Below are positions 17,572 through 26,028 of a stretch of 64,000 nucleotides of DNA, in pieces. The DNA is taken from NCBI RefSeq assembly GCF_000270285.1, contig NC_015738.1, positions 2,356,001-2,420,000 of the forward strand, given 5' to 3'. This DNA is from Eggerthella sp. YY7918 (lineage in GTDB: Bacteria; Actinomycetota; Coriobacteriia; Coriobacteriales; Eggerthellaceae). Both the position numbers and the translations under genes were made by a program. Each line of letters starts with the position of its first letter. Position 1 is the first letter of the stretch. The notes under the pieces are model-generated. The model was not told where the DNA came from, ran no database searches, and was given only the letters and a program-made list of their open reading frames with translations.

Positions 17572-18387
17572 ATGAGGGCGATGGAGCAAGCGATGAGTGC
17601 GGAAGCTCGTGCAGGCAGTGCTGCCGCAGGATCGCTTTTCGCCGTGGTGCGAGCCGAGACGCTGAAGAGCAAGCGCGGAGCCGCACGCAAAGTGGCGCTC
17701 ATTGCACCGTTGCCGTTTTGCGTGATGGGCGTACTGGCCTCGGGTGTGCTGCCGGGGACAGGCGCGATAGGCGGCATAAGCACGGTGATGTGGAACTACT
17801 GGTACGCGCTCATGTTGCCCATCGCGACGGCGCTCATGTGTGTGTCGGTGGCGAACCTCGACGCGCGCCAGAAGCTGCGTCCGGTGCTCGGGCTGCCGCT
17901 GCCGCCGGTGCGCACCTGGTGGGCGAAGGTGTGCTGCGCACTCGCGTTGGTGCTGGCGGCGAACCTGGTGATTCTTGTGTGCTCGTGCGTGCTCACGGCG
18001 CTGGGAGCCGAGGGGCCGACGTTCTTCGAGGGTGCGGCGACCGTGTTCGTACTCACGCTGGCAAGTGCGTGGATGGTACCGGCGGGGCTGGTGCTTGCGA
18101 TGCGATTCGGCACGCTGGCGGGTATCGCAATTCCGGCGTTGCTGCAGTTGGGAATGGGAATTGCACTCTGGTCGTCGGGGTCGTGGTACCTGTTTCCGCC
18201 AGCGACGGCACTGTGTGCGGCCTCGCCGTTCACAGGCGTGGAACCTTCGGGTGTGCCGCTTGAGCCGGGCGCAGCGCTTGGCGTGTTTGGCTGGGAATGC
18301 TGGGCCGGGCTCGCCATCGCAGCAGCGCTGTTCGTAGTACTGGCTGCGGCAGGTGCGGCATGGTTTGCGAAGCGGGAGGCGAAATGA
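17572..18387 (+). CDS. Lantibiotic-protection ABC permease, LanE/MutE type
   Basis: 271 residues with six predicted membrane segments. The N-terminal RAETLKSKRGAARKVALIAPL is the MutE/EpiE-family entry motif (Lys-rich before helix 1). The ATG follows the LanF stop directly (TAG-ATG), and the 3' end overlaps the next permease by 4 nt. It should form the transport channel together with the LanG-like subunit. Export of an externally inserted antimicrobial peptide is the expected function, by analogy. Confidence 0.82.
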   Translation: MRAMEQAMSAEARAGSAAAGSLFAVVRAETLKSKRGAARKVALIAPLPFCVMGVLASGVLPGTGAIGGISTVMWNYWYALMLPIATALMCVSVANLDARQKLRPVLGLPLPPVRTWWAKVCCALALVLAANLVILVCSCVLTALGAEGPTFFEGAATVFVLTLASAWMVPAGLVLAMRFGTLAGIAIPALLQLGMGIALWSSGSWYLFPPATALCAASPFTGVEPSGVPLEPGAALGVFGWECWAGLAIAAALFVVLAAAGAAWFAKREAK

Positions 18388-19283
18388 TGGGCGCGCGGGA
18401 AAGCGTGAATGCTGGCGTGCTCGTTCGCAAGCGTGCACGCACATCTAAAACATCGGAAACGGCGGGCGCCCAGATGACGTTTATGTCGGCACTACGATCG
18501 GAGGCCGTACGTCTGCGTCGGTCGCCCTTACTGTGGCTCCATGCGGTGCTGGCGCTTACACTTGGCGGGTGTGCAGGTGCGTATTTCGCCACGACACCCT
18601 GGGATTCGCTGTTGGGCACCGATGCCTTCTTCCAGCTGATTGGCGCAGGAGCGCCTCTGCTCGCGGGCATCTCATGCGGACTTGCGGCCGACGCAGAGCT
18701 GCGAGCAGGTGACGCCGCAAACCTGTTGGGCGTTCCTTCACGCCGCCGCACACTTGCGGCGAAGGTGGTGGCCCTGCTGGTGCTGGGACTTCTGGCCGCA
18801 GCTCTGGCAACGGCGGTGTTCTGCGGAATTCTCGCGTCGGCGGGTCGGGAGCTTCCTGCAGTTGGCGCGGTGGTGCTCGCGGTGGCGGGTATCGCTGCAG
18901 GCAGCGCATGCGTGTATGCGATCTTTCTGTGGGTAGCGCTCAAGCTCGGTCGCAATGCGTCCATCGGTGCGGGAGCTTTCGGGTTCGGCACGGCACTCGC
19001 CCTCATGGGAGGTTTGGCGAACGGATTGGTCACCGGCACGCTTTCCGGAGGATTTGGCGTTGGACTGGCGGCGATTGTGCCGTTCGCGTGGCCTTCGCGC
19101 TTGGCATCGTTGCCGTTGGAAACATTCATCGCGCAGGCTGCGGGCGCGGCCGAACAGGCACAGGCGCTCGGCTTGGCATATGCCACAGTCGGCGCGACGT
19201 GCCTCGTGCTGACGGCAGTAGTTGCCTCCGTCTTGCTGGTCACCGCCAACCGCTTCGAAGGCCGCCATGGAGCCGGAGAATAA
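18384..19283 (+). CDS. Lantibiotic-protection ABC permease, LanG/MutG type
   Basis: 299 residues from ATG 18384 (MMGARESV), with a GGAGG a few bases before and an ATGA overlap with the LanE stop. A second ATG, 3 nt on, is equally possible. About six membrane segments follow a polar 30-residue tail. The region LRSEAVRLRRSPLLWLH matches the LanG entry motif. It is the second permease of the transporter. The longer open frame seen 5' of this start overlaps LanE and is ignored. Confidence 0.8.
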   Translation: MMGARESVNAGVLVRKRARTSKTSETAGAQMTFMSALRSEAVRLRRSPLLWLHAVLALTLGGCAGAYFATTPWDSLLGTDAFFQLIGAGAPLLAGISCGLAADAELRAGDAANLLGVPSRRRTLAAKVVALLVLGLLAAALATAVFCGILASAGRELPAVGAVVLAVAGIAAGSACVYAIFLWVALKLGRNASIGAGAFGFGTALALMGGLANGLVTGTLSGGFGVGLAAIVPFAWPSRLASLPLETFIAQAAGAAEQAQALGLAYATVGATCLVLTAVVASVLLVTANRFEGRHGAGE

Positions 19284-19325
19284 CGAACATGCTACACTCG
19301 CACGATGAGAGAAGGAGGAACTGCC

Positions 19326-19988
19326 ATGGCGCGCATTTTAGCGGTGGACGACGACCGCGCCATCCTCACCATGCTTGGCCGCATCCTGACCAAGGACGGC
19401 CACGATCTGACGACGACGGACGACCCGGCGCGCGTCGAAGCGCTCGATCTGGGGCGTTTCGATTTGATAGTGCTCGATGTCATGATGCCTGAAATGGATG
19501 GGTTTGAGCTCTGCCGTCGTATCCGTGACAAGGTGGATGCGCCCATTGCGTTCCTCACAGCGAAGAGCGCCGAGGAAGATGCGGTGTACGGTTTGGGCCT
19601 CGGCGCGGACGACTACGTGCGCAAACCCTTCGGTGCAGCCGAGCTGCGCGCGAAGGTGACCGCTCACCTGCGGCGCGAACGACGGGAGCGTAAGTGCGCG
19701 CTGGCGTTCGGCGACGTAAGGCTGGATGTGGCCGCGCGCCGGGCGTTCGCAGGCGAGCAGGAGGTGGCGCTCACCAAGACCGAGTTCGACCTATGCGAGT
19801 TTCTGGCGCGCCATCCGGGACAGGTGTTCTCGCGCGCGCAGATTCGCGAGGCGGTGCTCGGGTGGGACGCAGAATGCGATGAAGCCGCCATATCAGTACA
19901 TGTGGCGAACGCGCGAGCGAAGTGGCGCGCGGCGGGCGCCGAAGTGGTCGAGACGGTGTGGGGCGTGGGATACAAATGGACGGCGTAA
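19326..19988 (+). CDS. OmpR/PhoB-family response regulator of the lantibiotic-protection operon
   Basis: 220 residues, ATG 19326 behind AGAAGGAGG. The receiver domain has the acidic pocket DDD (8-10), phosphoacceptor Asp51 in VLDVMMP, and Lys100 in VRKPF. The C-terminal winged helix (about 130-219) ends VETVWGVGYKW, the usual OmpR signature. It lies 42 nt after the second permease, and its 3' end overlaps the kinase start. Probably activates the transporter operon in response to the peptide. Confidence 0.92.
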   Translation: MARILAVDDDRAILTMLGRILTKDGHDLTTTDDPARVEALDLGRFDLIVLDVMMPEMDGFELCRRIRDKVDAPIAFLTAKSAEEDAVYGLGLGADDYVRKPFGAAELRAKVTAHLRRERRERKCALAFGDVRLDVAARRAFAGEQEVALTKTEFDLCEFLARHPGQVFSRAQIREAVLGWDAECDEAAISVHVANARAKWRAAGAEVVETVWGVGYKWTA

Positions 19989-21403
19989 GGGTTGGTGGCG
20001 GCGCAGCGGCGGGGCGGCGTGGTCTGCCGCTGTCGCTTATCATCTTGCGGTATTTCGCCTACGTGCTGGCGGCGACGTTTGCCGTGGGGCTCGCGGCTTA
20101 TCTGGCGTTTGCGCTGGTGCTGAACATGGGCGTGGCGTATCCGGCGAACGAGGGCGATAAAGCACTCGAGGAAACCTCGGCACGCTTGGCCGTGCTCACC
20201 TCCGACGACGAGGCAGCGCTCGATGCGGCCATTCCGTCGTGTTATTGGTGGACTGTGTTCTCACCCGACGGCACGCGCCTTGGCGGGGATGCACCTGATA
20301 GCAAGGTTGATCTGTCGCGTGCGGCGGCGTTCGACGGGCTGGCGATGGAATACGGCGTGTTGAGCACAGCACGGCATGAGCCGGTGAAGCTTGCGGACGG
20401 CACGACATGCGTGTTGACATACGAATACCTGCCGCAATTCACGTCAAAAGAGATGCGCGACGCGTTGCCGAATCCGCAAAACCTTGTGTTGGTAACCGCT
20501 GCCATACTATTCGTGGCTGCACTGGCCGGCATCGTGACGCGGGCGGCACGCGTTATCGCACGCAAGATGCGCCCGCTCACGGAAGCGGCGCAGCGAATCG
20601 AAGGACATGACCTGGACTTCTCGGTGGAACGTTCCGGAGTGCGCGAGATTGACGACGTGCTGGGCGCGATGGACGAAATGCGCGCCTCGCTCAAGGAGTC
20701 TCTTGAGACCCAGTGGCGCAGTGAGCAGGAGCGACGCGAGCAAGTGGCCGCCCTCGCGCACGACTTGAAGACCCCGCTTACGGTGGTGCGCGGCAATCTG
20801 GATGTAGTGTTGGAAGGCGAGCTGCCAGACGAGGAGCGCGCATGCGCCGTCGACGCAGCTGCGAGCGCTGCACGTATGGGTGAGTATGTGCGCAAACTCA
20901 TCGATGTGTCGAACGGAGACGCCACGGCGTTCTCGCCGATCAATGCCAATGTACACCTATTTCTAACACGCATACACCCGCAAGCCAACATGCTCGCAAC
21001 CGCAAAAGACCTGCAGCTTGCATGGCACGAGGATCCTAAGCTGTCTGAAACAGCGCTGCGTTTGGACGAAGCGTTGCTTGAGCGGGCGATTTTGAACGTA
21101 GTAGCAAATGCGGTTGAGCATGCACCGAATAATTCAACGGTTGAGGTTGATGTACAGACCAGCAACAACGAAGAACTAACTATCAGCGTAAGCGACACGG
21201 GCCCCGGCTTCTCGCCCGAGGCGCTCCGCCGCGGTTGTGAAGCGTTCTATCAAGGCGACCCCGCCCGTGCCGCGCAAGGCCACAGCGGCCTCGGCCTTCA
21301 CGTAGCTGCAGAAGCCGCCCTCCGCCATGGCGGCGCGGTGGAACTGGCAAATCGCACAGACTCCCCCGGCGCCCGCGTAACCCTCCGCATCCCAAAGGCG
21401 TAG
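19976..21403 (+). CDS. Sensor histidine kinase of the lantibiotic-protection operon
   Basis: 475 residues from ATG 19976, overlapping the regulator stop by 13 nt. Two membrane segments (about 17-47 and 168-190) enclose a 120-residue extracytoplasmic domain. HAMP-like linker, then an H-box with His262 in AALAHDLKTPLTV. The ATPase domain has N-box VVANAVEH, G1 SDTGPGFS and G2 GHSGLGLHVA. Partner of the preceding response regulator. The large external loop is longer than in BceS-like kinases, so it may sense ligand itself. Confidence 0.9.
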   Translation: MDGVRVGGGAAAGRRGLPLSLIILRYFAYVLAATFAVGLAAYLAFALVLNMGVAYPANEGDKALEETSARLAVLTSDDEAALDAAIPSCYWWTVFSPDGTRLGGDAPDSKVDLSRAAAFDGLAMEYGVLSTARHEPVKLADGTTCVLTYEYLPQFTSKEMRDALPNPQNLVLVTAAILFVAALAGIVTRAARVIARKMRPLTEAAQRIEGHDLDFSVERSGVREIDDVLGAMDEMRASLKESLETQWRSEQERREQVAALAHDLKTPLTVVRGNLDVVLEGELPDEERACAVDAAASAARMGEYVRKLIDVSNGDATAFSPINANVHLFLTRIHPQANMLATAKDLQLAWHEDPKLSETALRLDEALLERAILNVVANAVEHAPNNSTVEVDVQTSNNEELTISVSDTGPGFSPEALRRGCEAFYQGDPARAAQGHSGLGLHVAAEAALRHGGAVELANRTDSPGARVTLRIPKA

Positions 21404-21439
21404 CTCACGGTCGCGGCAGATACCTAACACCTCAAACGC

Positions 21440-24256
21440 TTACTCCTCCAGCGAGCGCAATACGTTGACAAGGGCGTCGTCGGGGCGATAGCGCAGGCGT
21501 ATGGCCAGCAGATTGCGCGCCACGGGAAACAAGCCGGCATCGGTCGCCCGCGCTGCCCCTTCACCAAGCACATCGAGCACCTCCGCCGTCGGCGAAACGA
21601 CAAGGCCGGCCTTTTCTAGCTCTTCGTCGATATCCTCGCGAGCCACAATGGTCGTGCCCGTTTCCTCAACAAGCTCTTGCAATTCGGCAGTCGCCTGAAC
21701 AGCCATAACCGGCGAAATACTGATCGACTTCAAATAGCACGCCGCACCATCCTGCGCACGCCCCGCCTTCCACAGCACGTAGGCCAGCTGATAATACGCT
21801 ACCGCAATCTCGTTAGGTTGCGTTGCGATGCGCAGTCCATCCTGCAGCACACCAGCAGCGTTTTCCATATCGCCAACCAGCATGTAGGCGCGTCCTAATC
21901 GGCTGTAGCCCGCCGCTGAAGTGGGAGCAATCTCAAGGGCGCGGTGGCCAAAGCGCAGCGCTTCGTCAATCCGCTCAAAGGAATGTTCTAGCAGGTTCAC
22001 AATTTCCAAATGGCACAGATAGAAGGAATCCGAAGCCAGCTCGACGCTTTTTTCTGCGTCTTCGGTCGCACGCGCCGGAACCGAACTCAGACCCGCCCGT
22101 GCGCGGTTGTACAGCACGCGGGACGCATACGAATCGAAGGTGCGATACACCGTCGTCGCTCCGTCGACAAAGCCGTCAAGGGCGGCCGCCTCCGCAACCG
22201 CATCGATAAGCACGCGAACCGCTTCGGCCGGATCTTTTTGAGCAAGTGCACGAGCGCGCCCGAGCGCAACCAAGCAGCGATCCTCGCCCAAGAAGCAGCC
22301 GACCACGGCGTTTTGATCGCCCGAATCCAAACTGCCTTCGGCAAGGGCCGCCATCAGTCTCGTACACGACGAAACCGCACGTTCATCCATCATTATGGAT
22401 GCTTCGTCCTGCGCATTTCGTACGATACGAATCGCATCGGAAGCGCTTTCGGCTTTCACAATGCGGTCGGCCAAACCCTCGGCCATACGGCGATGAGCCG
22501 CGTCGAAATTGATGCGCATTCCCCAGCTGTCATCTATGCCGAAAAAGGTGCTCGCCGGTTCTAGAAGCGGATCTTCGCACGTCTCGGGAAGCTCCCGACG
22601 CAAGGTCGCAGAAGCGAGGCTGTTCACATAGCCAAACGCATCGGCATCCGTAACGTCGAAGAATGCTCCGCATGCCTGATAGACAGGCAGCGGATCGCCC
22701 GCACGCGCATCTTCGAAATGCCCATATCGCTCATAGGCACCGCGGTCGAAAGCTGCCTGAACGTAGGCGGACGGGGACAGCTCCACAGGAAACTCCCCTT
22801 CTTTTTCCTCCGCTTCGCCAAGCGGACGCGCAACCACATCCACTCGGCGGATTGCTTCCGACGCTTCGAAGGCGACAGACACCAACACAAGTCCCAGGTG
22901 AAGGGCATAGCGGCGCGCCTGCTGTTCGCGCGCCTCTGCTGTCGCCTGCACCCAGCCGCCTGTCGGAGACGCTGGCAGCGGCGCGTCTTGCCATACCCAG
23001 ATGGGCATGAGCGATCCGTCGGGAACCGTCATATCAAGGCCTACCGCACCCGCCGCCACATCAACGCGGAACGTTACCTCAATACGTACGGGAAGCCGGA
23101 GTCGCTCGATGGCCGCCCCGAGGGCGCACCGCACCTCCCATTCGCCGAACGGCGCACCCGAAGGAGCGTCGGCCAATTGACCCAAAAGAGGCCGCTGAAG
23201 TGCAACTGTTTCGATAAGGTAGGCATCCCACCGCGCACAATCCATATCAGTGGCCGCCGCCGCGTTGTCGCCGAAGGCTTCATACACCAGCAAAAAGCGA
23301 TTGATCGCCGCTTCAAGCCCCCAGATCGTCCGCGGCGCAATGCCGGTATCCGGCTCGTCGAGCGCCAGGTAGTAGGTGTTTGCATAGCGCGCGGTGCGCA
23401 CCAAACGCAGCGCATCGTCGCCGAGCTTATCGAGGTCGTGTAACCCCGCCTCCAGCAACCAACGAGCCAGGCATCGCATGAGCGCGGGCGGGCAAATGAC
23501 CGGATCGATTTCAGCCGCCTGCACGTCAGCAACAAGAGCGCGCAGCGACGTAAGGGGCTTCTCCGAGTTCAGCCTTCCACGGAGCGCCAAAAGGCCGCGC
23601 TCGGGCACCGCAGGCGCACCGAGCGAAGGACGATGAACAAACGCGAGGTAGGCACGCGCCATCGCCTCCTTATATACGAGATTGCTCGCATGCGGCCCAA
23701 AGTCGTACCACGAATCGAACAACGTGTAGCGACCGCGCGCGAAACGAAACTGAGCAACTTCCTTTTCGACTCCCTGCGCATGCGTTTCAACGCAGCCTGT
23801 TTCCTCGCCACGCACCGACTGCTCGGTATATTTCACGAAAGAAAGATCGGGATCATGCGCGGGCGGCATCTGCGACGGCTCGCTCATCGTGAACGCGCGA
23901 CCGTAGGGGTCGAGATACGCGAGAGGACGAATGGTGTCGGCGTCAACCACTTCTACCACGTATGCCCCGCTCGGACTCGGCATCGGAAGTCCCTTTTCCA
24001 AGATGCCAAACGTGGGCGACGAAGCGGACGACAAAGGAACGCTCGAAACCGCCTGTGCCGCGCTTGAGGAATCAGGTTGAGAAGAGACAGCGAGAGGCGA
24101 AGCCATATGAGCAGCCGCGCTTGAGGGTGCAGCTTGAGAAGAAGCGGCGGGCAATGCGGGGACGGCATCTTTCAGCACATCAACCCTCACGCCCAACATT
24201 TTGTCGGTCATCCCAATGCGGTATAAAACTTCGCTTTGTCCCTCTATTCGCTGCAC
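21440..24256 (-). CDS. Large tetratricopeptide-repeat protein, function unknown
   Basis: 938 residues. GTG start at 24256 follows AAGGAAGG at 7 nt. After about 30 residues comes a Ser/Ala/Pro-rich low-complexity region (about 30-75), then a long alpha/beta region without a motif I can name. A TPR solenoid at about 750-870 reads EALRFGHRALEIAPTSAAGY, GRAYMLVGDMENAAGVLQDG and AYYQLAYVLWKAGRAQDG. No signal peptide or membrane helix, so probably cytosolic. It stands alone, convergent with the histidine kinase. TPRs suggest protein-protein assembly; no partner is evident. Confidence 0.75.
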   Translation of the reverse strand: MQRIEGQSEVLYRIGMTDKMLGVRVDVLKDAVPALPAASSQAAPSSAAAHMASPLAVSSQPDSSSAAQAVSSVPLSSASSPTFGILEKGLPMPSPSGAYVVEVVDADTIRPLAYLDPYGRAFTMSEPSQMPPAHDPDLSFVKYTEQSVRGEETGCVETHAQGVEKEVAQFRFARGRYTLFDSWYDFGPHASNLVYKEAMARAYLAFVHRPSLGAPAVPERGLLALRGRLNSEKPLTSLRALVADVQAAEIDPVICPPALMRCLARWLLEAGLHDLDKLGDDALRLVRTARYANTYYLALDEPDTGIAPRTIWGLEAAINRFLLVYEAFGDNAAAATDMDCARWDAYLIETVALQRPLLGQLADAPSGAPFGEWEVRCALGAAIERLRLPVRIEVTFRVDVAAGAVGLDMTVPDGSLMPIWVWQDAPLPASPTGGWVQATAEAREQQARRYALHLGLVLVSVAFEASEAIRRVDVVARPLGEAEEKEGEFPVELSPSAYVQAAFDRGAYERYGHFEDARAGDPLPVYQACGAFFDVTDADAFGYVNSLASATLRRELPETCEDPLLEPASTFFGIDDSWGMRINFDAAHRRMAEGLADRIVKAESASDAIRIVRNAQDEASIMMDERAVSSCTRLMAALAEGSLDSGDQNAVVGCFLGEDRCLVALGRARALAQKDPAEAVRVLIDAVAEAAALDGFVDGATTVYRTFDSYASRVLYNRARAGLSSVPARATEDAEKSVELASDSFYLCHLEIVNLLEHSFERIDEALRFGHRALEIAPTSAAGYSRLGRAYMLVGDMENAAGVLQDGLRIATQPNEIAVAYYQLAYVLWKAGRAQDGAACYLKSISISPVMAVQATAELQELVEETGTTIVAREDIDEELEKAGLVVSPTAEVLDVLGEGAARATDAGLFPVARNLLAIRLRYRPDDALVNVLRSLEE

Positions 24257-24331
24257 GTCATGTCCTTCCTTTTCGTAGTGAGAAGCATAGCATGACCTTC
24301 CTGCGCTGAAGCGAAGTGAGTGGGATAAGGT

Positions 24332-24640
24332 TTATACCTCCAAGTCGAGCGATATGTTGTCGTGGAGCATGATACCGTGCGTTTTCTTGAGAATTTCAAG
24401 AACGTCGTACTTGGGAAGCTGCAATTCCTTCAAAGCATCGGCAGTGCTTTCGTCATGTCTGTTGGGAAACACTCTGCTGGAAAGAAACTTATTAAAGTCC
24501 TTGGCAGACATCCCGTCGAAGAGATAGAGCCTCGCTCTCTCATCTTTGATGTCCACCTTGACGGTTCCGTCGATGACCTCGACCAAGGCGATAAGCTTCT
24601 CTTTCCAATATATCTTTGCCTTTAGGTTTTTCTCGTCCAT
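24332..24640 (-). CDS. Small protein resembling stand-alone HipA-associated N-terminal modules
   Basis: 102 residues, ATG 24640 behind AAGAAAGGGGA. The pattern DFNKFLSSRVFPNR ... LKELQLPKYDVLEILKKTHGIMLHDN resembles small proteins that accompany HipA-like kinases in Clostridia (FNEWWxxRxIPxxR, then a Leu-rich helix, then a GLSLSD-type end). No HipA-like kinase is nearby, so it may be an orphan. Family assignment is from memory of the pattern only. It has more AT-rich codons than its neighbours, which could mean transfer. Confidence 0.55.
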   Translation of the reverse strand: MDEKNLKAKIYWKEKLIALVEVIDGTVKVDIKDERARLYLFDGMSAKDFNKFLSSRVFPNRHDESTADALKELQLPKYDVLEILKKTHGIMLHDNISLDLEV

Positions 24641-24811
24641 AGGTCCCCTTTCTTCCTCGGACGACGTAGGGGTATTCGACCCGCATAAGTTGCATAAGCT
24701 TTTATCTTGCCGGGAAGTACAAACCCCCTACGCACTACGCGAAGACTGTGCGACAGGCGGTGCCGCGCGCACAAAGACGGACGGCACCGCGCCAACAGCA
24801 GCGCCGAGCGA

Positions 24812-25192
24812 TCAGTGATGATGGTTGCAGGCCTGATCGGCGCTCATGATGGGAGCTTCGCCCGCAGCAACCGCACGCGCCGCGTCGCCCACGAGCGGGT
24901 GCGTGTTATCGAAGTACACCGTGATACCCGCCTGGTTGAATCCCATGAGCGGACGCATGCCCATACCGGCGGCAACAATGGCATCCACACCCGCATTAGC
25001 GAGCAGGTTCACCGGACGCAGGCAGCCACCTTCCTCGTGCGGCGGATTGGCGACCTCGGTTGTGTTTTTGATCTCGCCGTTTTCTATCTCGACCACCGTG
25101 AAGCAATCGCAGTGACCAAAATGCCCCGCACGCTGGGACTCAAGTCCGGCAGTTCCCATGGTAGGGACGGCAAGTTTCATCGTTTCGCTCAT
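24812..25192 (-). CDS. NifX/NifB-associated (dinitrogenase Fe-Mo cofactor) family protein
   Basis: 126 residues. LAVPTMG at the N-terminus, then the GHFGHCDCF motif, GMGMRPLMGFNQAGITVYF and a C-terminal CNHHH tail. This is the NifX/NafY-like fold (PF02579) used to carry Fe-S or Fe-Mo clusters. No nitrogenase genes are present. In anaerobes such small proteins are often controlled by PadR regulators, and a PadR-like gene lies just upstream. Cys and His residues suggest metal or cluster binding; the client is unknown. Confidence 0.85.
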   Translation of the reverse strand: MSETMKLAVPTMGTAGLESQRAGHFGHCDCFTVVEIENGEIKNTTEVANPPHEEGGCLRPVNLLANAGVDAIVAAGMGMRPLMGFNQAGITVYFDNTHPLVGDAARAVAAGEAPIMSADQACNHHH

Positions 25193-25262
25193 AACTCCTT
25201 CTTTCTGTTCTTAGTACCAAATCGTTTTGCCTCAAACCATCAAAACCCGGGCTCCCTGTACA

Positions 25263-25278
25263 TGTTTCACGTGAAACA
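25263..25278. promoter_or_regulatory. parS: parS site 1 (ParB binding)
   Basis: Exact match to the 16-bp palindrome TGTTTCACGTGAAACA, the near-universal ParB/Spo0J binding sequence. It lies in the gap between the NifX-like gene and the PadR gene, with an extra A/T flanking pair that keeps it palindromic over 18 bp. Confidence 0.9.
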
Positions 25279-25326
25279 TTTGTGCCTCATCAGGCTGAAC
25301 GCGCACCATCTGTTGCCGAACTAGAG

Positions 25327-25342
25327 TGTTTCACGTGAAACA
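25327..25342. promoter_or_regulatory. parS: parS site 2 (ParB binding)
   Basis: Exact TGTTTCACGTGAAACA, 64 bp (centre to centre) from site 1 and just past the 3' end of the PadR gene. The pair could bind neighbouring ParB dimers. Confidence 0.9.
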
Positions 25343-25360
25343 TTCCGAGAAGCCTGCGCT

Positions 25361-25786
25361 CTAACAAGGACCATCCCCCGCTTTGCCAAGTTCTTCAAGG
25401 CCGCCTTCCAGCAATTCGACCAGCAAGGTGTCGAGCCGACGACGCGCCCGCAGGGTATCGAGCCACTGTTCCGCAAGCTCCACGCCCTGCTGGGTGAGTT
25501 CGTACTCGCGCCGTCGCGGCCCCGTCTCGTCGTCGCACCAGCGCGAAACAACGGCGCCCTCTTCTTCAAGCCTGCGCAACGACCGGTACAAACCCCCGAC
25601 GTCGACGTCGATTTCGCCTTCAGTTCGCTCAAGGATGGTTTTCCGCATGTCGTAGCCATAGCCGCCCGCATACAGAAGCGCCGCGAGCGCCGCCGGCTCC
25701 ACAAGAGCGCCCCCTCCACCGCCACGTCTACGACAGCACGGCTTGCGCATATCGGAGAGCGCCTTATCGCATTCGCCATTCGGCAT
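25361..25786 (-). CDS. PadR-family transcriptional regulator
   Basis: 141 residues from ATG 25786 (MPNGECDKAL), behind AGAGAGG; an upstream ATG adds 15 weakly supported residues. A Cys/Arg/Gly-rich N-terminus (DMRKPCCRRRGGGGG) precedes a PadR winged helix: LAALLYAGGYGYDMRKTI, DVGGLYRSLRRLEEEGAV, then the wing PRRREYELTQQG. The dimerisation helices end ELLEGGLEELG. It is transcribed toward the NifX-like gene and may control it. The Cys pair near the start could bind a metal or sense redox state. Upstream AT-rich DNA contains ATATG/CATAT repeats, a possible operator. Confidence 0.88.
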   Translation of the reverse strand: MPNGECDKALSDMRKPCCRRRGGGGGALVEPAALAALLYAGGYGYDMRKTILERTEGEIDVDVGGLYRSLRRLEEEGAVVSRWCDDETGPRRREYELTQQGVELAEQWLDTLRARRRLDTLLVELLEGGLEELGKAGDGPC

Positions 25787-25918
25787 GAGCGAGACCTCTC
25801 TTCCTTCTGTTCCCGTAGCTTCATCCAACACTTATATGCTGATAACATATATACTCCTTGAACATGTATGTTGTCAACATATAAGAATGTTTTTAGTTTT
25901 CCCCTGATAGCGAACGAA

Positions 25919-25934
25919 TGTTTCACGTGAAACA
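25919..25934. promoter_or_regulatory. parS: parS site 3 (ParB binding)
   Basis: Exact TGTTTCACGTGAAACA between the PadR promoter region and the katA terminator. Confidence 0.9.
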
Positions 25935-25960
25935 TTCGAACCCAAAAGGGGTACGAAAAA

Positions 25961-25988
25961 GGCGGCTTTCCTCGACCGGAAAGCCGCC
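25961..25988 (-). terminator. Intrinsic terminator of katA
   Basis: Perfect 11-bp GC-rich arms (GGCGGCTTTCC at 25961-25971 and GGAAAGCCGCC at 25978-25988), loop of 6 nt, then T5 on the minus strand. It is 40 nt past the catalase stop. Confidence 0.92.
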
Positions 25989-26028
25989 CTGTGTTTGAGC
26001 GGTGCGAGTTTTGCGAAGCGTTCGGCCG

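Noticed and set aside
16873-21403. A complete lantibiotic biosynthesis cluster
   Set aside because: No precursor peptide, LanB/C/M or LanT was found next to the operon, so only protection-type genes are claimed.
24757-24790. Hairpin GCGGTGCCG/CGGCACCGC downstream of the NifX-like gene as a terminator
   Set aside because: Stem is good but no T tract follows on the minus strand; left unassigned.
25321-25935. A 204-codon minus-strand frame over the PadR gene
   Set aside because: Different frame from the PadR reading, passes through two parS sites, no family match.
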